A stretch of 8,880 nucleotides of DNA from an uncultured bacterium (lineage in GTDB: Bacteria > Actinomycetota > Coriobacteriia > Coriobacteriales > Coriobacteriaceae): positions 1 through 8,880 of the forward strand of contig CAJMSV010000075.1 of NCBI GenBank assembly GCA_905216175.1. The letters are read 5' to 3'. Below, piece by piece: positions 1 through 4,125 of the stretch; position 1 is the first letter of the stretch; each line of letters starts with the position of its first letter. Under the pieces are notes generated by a model. That model was given only the letters and a program-made list of their open reading frames with translations, did not search any database and had not been told where the DNA came from. The position numbers were made by a program, and so were the translations under genes.

Positions 1-111
1 GCGTGGCCGCCTGCGTGCTTTCCGCTCGTGCAGGTCCTGGCCCGCACGAAGAGCACATTATGTTCTCTTCGGCTCGTGCGGAATCTACGAAAACCAAGCA
101 GGCGGACACGC
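1..111. repeat. Nested inverted repeat, possible structured RNA or repeat unit
   Basis: The first 14 bases (GCGTGGCCGCCTGC) pair with 98-111 (GCAGGCGGACACGC) at 13 of 14 positions. Inside this outer stem, 42-53 (CCGCACGAAGAG) pairs with 65-70 (CTCTTC) and 76-81 (GTGCGG), leaving a five-base bulge at 71-75. The stem continues with ACA/TGT after one mismatch and closes on a TTA loop (58-60). The segment TCGTGC also occurs at 26-31, so GCACGA (44-49) has two possible partners (26-31 or 74-79), giving alternative folds. The outer stem begins at base 1, so the element may extend beyond the window. The structure is seen directly. Whether it is a dispersed repeat, a small RNA or part of a leader cannot be told from here. 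Confidence 0.45.
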
Positions 112-126
112 CTTAGGTATCGATTA

Positions 127-139
127 CTTCAGTCTGAAG
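127..139. promoter_or_regulatory. Perfect 13-bp palindrome, possible operator
   Basis: CTTCAGTCTGAAG is a 6+1+6 perfect palindrome in otherwise AT-richer DNA. It could be an operator for a gene to the left of the window, a short hairpin, or chance. No promoter next to it is convincing. Confidence 0.15.
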
Positions 140-187
140 GTACTAACTTGACAATCTCACAGAATAGCACAGGCATACCCGCCGAAA

Positions 188-268
188 AGGGACAGGTTTA
201 TTATGGTAGGTTTTATCAGGGGAAACGACATTTGCCCATATAAAACCAACCAAAATAAACCTGTCCCT
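188..268. repeat. 81-base long-stem hairpin with GGGACAGG ends (REP/MITE-like)
   Basis: Arm 188-216 and arm 240-268 are 29-base inverted repeats with only two mismatches. The outer end reads AGGGACAGGTTTATT and the opposite arm ends AATAAACCTGTCCCT. Pairing resumes inside the 23-base centre: GGG (219-221) with CCC (235-237) and AAA (223-225) with TTT (231-233), so almost the whole 81 bases folds into one stem with a CGACA apex. AAA lies immediately outside both ends (185-187 and 269-271), which is too short to call a target duplication. No frame inside encodes a plausible protein. GGGACAGG/CCTGTCCC termini with T/A-rich arms are typical of small palindromic repeats mobilised in trans by Y1 (RAYT/IS200-like) transposases. 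That link is inference. It follows the clpX terminator and could also act as a bidirectional transcription stop or mRNA end protector. Confidence 0.6.
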
Positions 269-274
269 AAATGG

Positions 275-304
275 CAGGCCCCGCGGTGATTGCCGCGGGG
301 CCTG
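275..304 (-). terminator. Intrinsic terminator after clpX
   Basis: CAGGCCCCGCGG (275-286) and CCGCGGGGCCTG (293-304) form a perfect 12-bp, very GC-rich stem with a TGATTG loop. It starts 12 bases after the clpX stop. On the minus strand the stem is followed only by CCATTTA, so the U tract is poor. Termination probably relies on the strong stem and perhaps on the long hairpin just beyond it (188-268). Confidence 0.75.
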
Positions 305-316
305 GATTCAAGCTAT

Positions 317-1726
317 TTACCCATAGATGCGCTGGGGCTGTTCTTCGCCCTTTACGGAGGCTTCGGTCACGATGACCTTGGTGACACCCTCCTCGCTGGG
401 GAGGTCGAACATCGTCTGCTGCAGCACGTCCTCGCAGATGGAGCGCAGGCCGCGGGCGCCAGTCTTGCGGGCAAGCGCCATACGGGCGATCTCGTGCAGA
501 GCGGCGTCCTCAAACTCAAGCTCAACGTCCTCGAGCTGGAACATCTTGCGGTACTGGCGCACCACGGCGTTCTTGGGCTCGGTCAGGATCGACACCAGGT
601 CGTCCTCATCGAGCGCCTGCGTCTGGGTGACGACGGGCGTACGTCCCACACACTCGGGAATCATACCAAAGGCGTAGAGGTCCTGCGGGAGCACCTGACG
701 CAGCAGGTCGTTCTCGTCGACCGAGGTGGGGCCGGCGATCTCGGAGTTAAAGCCCACGCCCTTGTTGCCCACGCGATCGGCGATGATCTTGTCCAGACCC
801 ACAAAGGCACCGCCGCAGATGAACAGGATGTTGGTCGTGTCGATCTGCAGCAGCTCCTGCTGGGGATGCTTGCGACCGCCGGTGGGCGGAACGCTTGCCA
901 CCGTGCCCTCAAGAATCTTAAGCAGCGCCTGCTGAACGCCCTCGCCCGAAACGTCGCGGGTAATGGAGAGGTTCTCGGCCTTGCGGGCAATCTTGTCGAT
1001 CTCGTCCACGTAGATAATGCCAACCTGCGCGCGCTCGATATCGCCATCGGCGGCGTTGATGAGCTTGAGCAGGATGTTCTCCACATCCTCGCCCACGTAA
1101 CCGGCCTCGGTGAGCGCGGTGGCGTCGGCGATGGCAAACGGCACCTCGAGGATGCGCGCGAGCGTCTGGGCGAGCAGGGTCTTACCGGTGCCGGTGGGAC
1201 CGAGCAGCAAAATGTTGGACTTGGCGAGCTCCACCTCGTCCATATCATCGCCGAGCTGCGAGTCCAAGCCATCGTCAAAGGCCGAAAGCGCAGCACCGCC
1301 CTCGATCACGCGGCGGTAGTGGTTGTACACGGCAACCGACATGGCACGCTTGGCGTCCTCCTGGCCCATGACATAGGCCGAAAGCTCGTCATAGATCTCG
1401 TGCGGCGTCGGCACATGCGTAATGACCTGGCGGGCGTCGTCCTCGAGCTCAAAGCCCTCGGCCTCGGGATCCACGGCAGGCTGGGACGCAGCCTGGCCGT
1501 GATCGTTGAGGAAGCCCGGCAGCTTACCGTTGCGGGCTGCGTCCATAAAGTCCGAAGCCAGCGACTCCTCAAGAATCTCGGAACAGGCAGCGACGCACTC
1601 GTCGCAGATAAAGATGTTGGTCGGGCCCTTTACGAGACGACGAACCTGGCCCTGCTCTTTTCCGCAGAAGGAGCAGCGGATGGGGTTGCCGTTCTCGTCG
1701 AAGTTGTCCTGCATGTTACCGGCCAT
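317..1726 (-). CDS. clpX: ATP-dependent Clp protease ATP-binding subunit ClpX
   Basis: ClpX is the cytoplasmic AAA+ unfoldase that recognises tagged proteins and threads them into ClpP. The 469-residue product has an N-terminal zinc-binding domain (C18-x2-C21 and C41-x2-C44), a Walker A motif GPTGTGKT at 176-183, the pore-loop segment GYVGED at 209-214, Walker B IIYVDEID at 237-244, RKH pore loop 2 at 285-287, a VGF version (324-326) of the IGF ClpP-docking loop, and the sensor-2 stretch GARGLRS at 423-429. It is longer than E. coli ClpX (424 residues) because the linker after the zinc domain (about 57-103) and an acidic loop just before Walker A (about 141-168) are expanded. The ATG at 1726 is preceded by AAGGA with an eight-base gap, whereas Met5 has no good site. 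clpP ends one base upstream, so the two genes form one transcript. Confidence 0.97.
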   Translation of the reverse strand: MAGNMQDNFDENGNPIRCSFCGKEQGQVRRLVKGPTNIFICDECVAACSEILEESLASDFMDAARNGKLPGFLNDHGQAASQPAVDPEAEGFELEDDARQVITHVPTPHEIYDELSAYVMGQEDAKRAMSVAVYNHYRRVIEGGAALSAFDDGLDSQLGDDMDEVELAKSNILLLGPTGTGKTLLAQTLARILEVPFAIADATALTEAGYVGEDVENILLKLINAADGDIERAQVGIIYVDEIDKIARKAENLSITRDVSGEGVQQALLKILEGTVASVPPTGGRKHPQQELLQIDTTNILFICGGAFVGLDKIIADRVGNKGVGFNSEIAGPTSVDENDLLRQVLPQDLYAFGMIPECVGRTPVVTQTQALDEDDLVSILTEPKNAVVRQYRKMFQLEDVELEFEDAALHEIARMALARKTGARGLRSICEDVLQQTMFDLPSEEGVTKVIVTEASVKGEEQPQRIYG

Positions 1727-1727
1727 C

Positions 1728-2348
1728 CTAGGCGTCCTTCGCGGCGAGGTCGCGCGAGGTGACGATACGGTCGATCAGGCCGTAGTCGAGGGCCTCGGCA
1801 GCGGACAGGTAGTTGTCGCGCTCGGTATCGGCCTGGACCTTCTCGATAGGCTGGCCCGAGGCGTCGGACAGAATCTGGTTGAGCTCGCGACGGGTCTTCT
1901 TGATCTCCTCGGCCACGATCTCGATCTCGGTCTGCTGGCCCTGGGCACCGCCGCTGGGCTGGTGAATCATAACCTTGGAGTGCGGCAGGCAGAAGCGCTT
2001 GCCCTTGGCGCCAGCCGAAAGCAGCACGGCGGCCATAGACGCGGCCAAACCGACACAAATAGTGGAGACCTGCGGCTTAATGAAATTCATAGTGTCCAGA
2101 ATCGCCAGGCCGGAGTAGACCTCGCCACCGGGCGAATTGATGTAGAGCGAGATATCCTTCTCGGCATCCTGACTTTCAAGATGCAGCAGCTGGGCAACGA
2201 CCAGGTTGGCGCTGACGGAGTTGATCTCCTCGCCCAAGAAGATGATGCGGTCGTTGAGCAGGCGCGAATAGATATCGTAGCTGCGCTCGCCGCGCGGCGT
2301 CTGCTCGATAACGTATGGCACGAGGGCGGAATCGAACTTAGCGATCAT
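1728..2348 (-). CDS. clpP: ATP-dependent Clp protease proteolytic subunit ClpP
   Basis: ClpP is the tetradecameric serine peptidase that degrades substrates fed by ClpX. The frame is full length for the family (206 residues from the chosen start). Near the N terminus it has the family segment RGERSYDIYSRLL, then INSPGGEVYSGLAI. The catalytic triad is Ser104 (in GLAASMAA), His129 (MIHQPSGG) and Asp178 (DTERDNYLSA), with the 25- and 49-residue spacings known from E. coli ClpP. Several starts are possible: TTG at 2378, ATG at 2360, ATG at 2354 and ATG at 2348. I chose 2348 because GGAG lies six bases upstream and the resulting N terminus (MIAKFDSALVPYVIEQT) matches ordinary ClpP without a charged extension. 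clpX starts one base after the stop. tig lies 163 bases upstream across a region rich in hairpins. Confidence 0.96.
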   Translation of the reverse strand: MIAKFDSALVPYVIEQTPRGERSYDIYSRLLNDRIIFLGEEINSVSANLVVAQLLHLESQDAEKDISLYINSPGGEVYSGLAILDTMNFIKPQVSTICVGLAASMAAVLLSAGAKGKRFCLPHSKVMIHQPSGGAQGQQTEIEIVAEEIKKTRRELNQILSDASGQPIEKVQADTERDNYLSAAEALDYGLIDRIVTSRDLAAKDA

Positions 2349-2371
2349 ACGCATCTCCATTTCTCTCTTGC

Positions 2372-2386
2372 GGACCAAATTGGTTC
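2372..2386. promoter_or_regulatory. Near-perfect palindrome upstream of clpP, candidate operator
   Basis: GGACCAA-A-TTGGTTC is a 7+1+7 palindrome with one mismatched pair. It sits between the upstream hairpin with TTTA tail and the clpP Shine-Dalgarno site. It does not match the CIRCE (HrcA), ClgR or CtsR consensus sequences as I know them. It may be a binding site for a clp regulator or a small RNA hairpin. The evidence is symmetry and position only. Confidence 0.25.
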
Positions 2387-2391
2387 TAGAT

Positions 2392-2435
2392 AAACGTACG
2401 GTGCCCGCATGCTATGCATTGGCTGGCACCGTACG
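2392..2435 (-). terminator. Hairpin with short U tail between tig and clpP (terminator or attenuator)
   Basis: CGTACGGTGCC (2395-2405) pairs perfectly with GGCACCGTACG (2425-2435), and GCAT/ATGC pairs again inside the loop (2407-2410 with 2414-2417). Reading on the minus strand, the stem is followed by TTTATC. This fits an intrinsic terminator for tig or a partial read-through attenuator controlling clpP. No strong promoter is visible between this stem and clpP, which favours the attenuator view, though the U tail is short. Confidence 0.5.
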
Positions 2436-2471
2436 AAGCAACCGGATAACCGGTGTATAACTTTACCCCAT

Positions 2472-2495
2472 CACGGGCGCACGCATGCGCTCGTG
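2472..2495 (-). other. Hairpin just after the tig stop codon
   Basis: CACGGGCGCA (2472-2481) and TGCGCTCGTG (2486-2495) pair at nine of ten positions around a four-base loop, 16 bases after the tig stop. No U tract follows on the minus strand, so it is probably not an intrinsic terminator by itself. It may protect the tig 3' end. A further small inverted repeat ACCGG-ATAA-CCGGT lies at 2441-2454. Confidence 0.4.
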
Positions 2496-2511
2496 GGCAA
2501 GGTGGCGAGAA

Positions 2512-3810
2512 TTACTCGGCGTCCTTGGCGGTCTCGTCGACCTCGGTCACCTTGGCGTTCTCGACCAGGTGGTCGACAGCCTTGGAGCGACGGATGGACT
2601 CACGGACGGCAGGCATGCGGCCATCGGCGATGAACTCGGCCTTGGAAGCCTCGACGTCCTTGACGCCGGCCTTCTCGAACTCGGCGTTGATGTCGTCCTC
2701 GGTGACCTCAATCTTGAGCTCACGGGCGAGGGCGTCGAGAGCCAGGGACTCGCGGGCAACGTCGTTGGCCTGCTTATGCAGGTCACCGATGAACTGCTCC
2801 ATGGTCAGGCCGGAAGCGGGCAGCCAGGTGTCCAGCGTCATGCCGCGGGCAGCGAGGTTGGACAGGAAGTTCTGGCCAAGCTCCTCAAAGACGGACTGCT
2901 CGTAGTCGGCGTCCATCTCATCGAGCTGCAGGCGCTCGGCGAGAGCGGAGACGCAACGGTTCTCCTTCTCGGCCGGGAGGCGGGAAGCCTTGTCCTGCTC
3001 GATCTCGATCTTGATGGCGTCGCGCATAGCGTCGATGCTGTCAAAGCCAAAGTCGGACTTGACGAGCTCGTCGGTGAGCTCGGGGGTGTTGCGAACCTTG
3101 ATGCCCTTGACGGTGACCTCGACGGTGTGGGTCTCGGCCTCCTCGCCCTCCTCGACCTCGTCGGTCCAGGTGACGGTCTTGACGTCGTCAACGTTGGCGC
3201 CAATCAGGGCGTCATTGAACTCCTTGGGGTTGCTGTCGCTACCAGCGATGAGCATGCGGCCCTCGGCGGCAAAGTTGTCGGCGTTCTCGACGGCCTTGAG
3301 GTCGACGGTGACGTAGTCCTCGGCCTCGACGGCGCGACCCTCGACGTCCTCGAAAGTGGCACGGTAGTTGAGGAGCATCTCGACCTGGTTGTTGATCTCG
3401 GACTCGGTGACCTCTGCAGGCGGCATCTCGATCTCGACAGCGTCGAAGGAGGAGAGCTCAGCGGCGGGACGCAGGGAGAACTCGACGGTGTAGGTGTAGT
3501 CCTCGTGATCCTTGGCGAGGTCGAGCTCCTTGTAGTCACCGTTCTTGGTGGTGACGATGTCCAGCTCGTTGAGGACGGCGGGCTCGTTGGCGGCGATCAG
3601 GTCGTTGGTGGCCTGAGCGAGGGTAGCCTCGGCGCCAAGAGCGGAGTCGATGACCGGACGGGGAGCCTTACCGGCGCGGAAGCCCGGGAAGCGGTACTTC
3701 TTGGCGGTGTCCTTGTAGGCCTTCTTGATCGCGGCGTCGACGTCGGCGGCCAGGATGGTGACCGTAGCGGTGAGCTTGGCGTCCTTGACGTCAGAAGCGG
3801 TGATGTTCAA
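2512..3810 (-). CDS. tig: Trigger factor (ribosome-associated chaperone and prolyl isomerase)
   Basis: Trigger factor docks on ribosomal protein L23 at the exit tunnel and shields nascent chains. Its PPIase domain isomerises prolyl bonds. From the TTG at 3810 the protein is 432 residues, the same length as E. coli trigger factor, and the ribosome-docking signature GFRAGKAP falls at 43-50, exactly the E. coli position (GFRKGKVP). A FKBP-like PPIase domain follows at about 145-245 (starts near EDYVTVDLKAV), then the helical SurA-like chaperone domain to the acidic C terminus. The frame is open upstream to 3867, with an ATG at 3825, but the only good Shine-Dalgarno site (AGGAGG) lies just after that ATG and is perfectly spaced for TTG 3810. 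It is followed by clpP and clpX, a common bacterial order linking folding and degradation. Confidence 0.95.
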   Translation of the reverse strand: MNITASDVKDAKLTATVTILAADVDAAIKKAYKDTAKKYRFPGFRAGKAPRPVIDSALGAEATLAQATNDLIAANEPAVLNELDIVTTKNGDYKELDLAKDHEDYTYTVEFSLRPAAELSSFDAVEIEMPPAEVTESEINNQVEMLLNYRATFEDVEGRAVEAEDYVTVDLKAVENADNFAAEGRMLIAGSDSNPKEFNDALIGANVDDVKTVTWTDEVEEGEEAETHTVEVTVKGIKVRNTPELTDELVKSDFGFDSIDAMRDAIKIEIEQDKASRLPAEKENRCVSALAERLQLDEMDADYEQSVFEELGQNFLSNLAARGMTLDTWLPASGLTMEQFIGDLHKQANDVARESLALDALARELKIEVTEDDINAEFEKAGVKDVEASKAEFIADGRMPAVRESIRRSKAVDHLVENAKVTEVDETAKDAE

Positions 3811-3822
3811 CACGTTCCTCCT
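3811..3822 (-). promoter_or_regulatory. Shine-Dalgarno site that decides the tig start
   Basis: On the minus strand AGGAGG (3822-3817) is followed by six bases (AACGTG) and then TTG at 3810. The upstream in-frame ATG (3825-3823) abuts this site and has no purine-rich site of its own, so TTG is the likely initiation codon. Confidence 0.75.
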
Positions 3823-3834
3823 CATACTGCCCAG

Positions 3835-3864
3835 CTTATCTGAGGTGCTGGTACCTTTATGCAA
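3835..3864 (-). promoter_or_regulatory. Weak candidate tig promoter
   Basis: On the minus strand TTGCAT (3864-3859) and GATAAG (3840-3835) are separated by 18 bases, upstream of tig. Each hexamer matches the sigma70-type consensus only partly. The alternative is co-transcription with the tRNA-Leu gene 90 bases upstream. No terminator is visible between them. Confidence 0.2.
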
Positions 3865-3901
3865 CAAAGTGTCGCGAGGGCATAAGCCGACGCGGGTGCG
3901 T

Positions 3902-3985
3902 TGGTGCGGGCGAAAGGACTCGAACCTTCACGGGAATCCCACCAGAACCTAAATCTGGCGCGTCTGCCAATTCCGCCACGCCCGC
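3902..3985 (-). tRNA. tRNA-Leu (anticodon UAG)
   Basis: The minus strand folds as a class II tRNA. The acceptor stem is GCGGGCG/CGCCCGC with discriminator A and an encoded CCA (3902-3904). The D arm contains AATTGGCAGA, and the anticodon stem CCAGA/TCTGG encloses the loop TTTAGGT with anticodon TAG. There is a long variable arm with GGG/CCC pairing, and the T arm GAAGG-TTCGAGT-CCTTT. The anticodon and long variable arm identify leucine, reading CUN codons and especially CUA. It lies between the hydroxylase operon terminator and tig, on the same strand as both. Confidence 0.96.
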
Positions 3986-4004
3986 ATGAGCGCACAGACT
4001 AGGA

Positions 4005-4013
4005 ATGATAGCA
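4005..4013 (-). promoter_or_regulatory. Extended -10 promoter for tRNA-Leu
   Basis: On the minus strand TGCTATCAT (4013-4005) matches an extended -10 element (TGn followed by TATCAT) and would start transcription about a dozen bases before the mature tRNA 5' end at 3985. The -35 region is poor, which is tolerated with an extended -10. The GC-rich TGTGCGC between the -10 and the tRNA could serve as a discriminator region. Confidence 0.4.
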
Positions 4014-4071
4014 GATACGAGCGACAAGCGCACGCACACCTTTTACAGGCTCACGACCTCACCACGAGTGC

Positions 4072-4096
4072 AAAAGGCGGGGCGAGTTGCCCCGCC
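4072..4096 (-). terminator. Intrinsic terminator of the molybdenum hydroxylase operon
   Basis: GGCGGGGC (4076-4083) and GCCCCGCC (4089-4096) form a perfect eight-bp GC stem with a five-base loop, followed on the minus strand by TTTT (4075-4072). It begins 29 bases after the stop codon of the FeS-Mo subunit gene and separates the operon from tRNA-Leu. Confidence 0.85.
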
Positions 4097-4125
4097 CCGC
4101 AAATTACGACTTGTTCGCCGACCCG

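Larger units (their letters stand above)
1..316. other. Gene-free left end: two structured repeats and a terminator
   Basis: No protein-coding gene is supported here. The only open frame of note (71 codons, plus strand, 28-243) runs straight through two inverted repeats and has no recognisable product. The stretch holds, from left to right: a nested inverted repeat (1-111), a small perfect palindrome CTTCAGTCTGAAG (127-139), AT-richer sequence of unknown role (140-187), a long hairpin (188-268) and the clpX terminator (275-304). A minus-strand gene further left, outside the window, could have its promoter in 112-187, but I see no convincing -35/-10 pair. Confidence 0.6.

Noticed and set aside
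148..176. TTGACA at 148-153 as a plus-strand -35 element
   Set aside because: No acceptable -10 lies 16-18 bases downstream and no plus-strand gene follows.
28..243. 71-codon plus-strand open frame at the left end
   Set aside because: It passes through two inverted-repeat structures, has no clear ribosome binding site and the product matches nothing I know.
290..1762. 490-codon open frame on the plus strand opposite clpX
   Set aside because: It mirrors clpX codons in high-GC DNA, has no recognisable domain and overlaps an unmistakable gene completely.
2349..2378. Longer ClpP starts (TTG 2378, ATG 2360, ATG 2354)
   Set aside because: They add a charged extension atypical of ClpP, and the best-spaced GGAG serves ATG 2348. 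ATG 2354 and 2360 cannot be fully excluded.
2485..3843. 452-codon plus-strand open frame opposite tig
   Set aside because: Low-complexity Leu/Val/Gly/Asp product produced by the third-base GC bias of tig. No independent evidence.
3725..4039. Short open frames on both strands over tRNA-Leu, such as one ending SNLHGNPTRT
   Set aside because: These are translations of the tRNA gene itself, a well-known annotation artefact.
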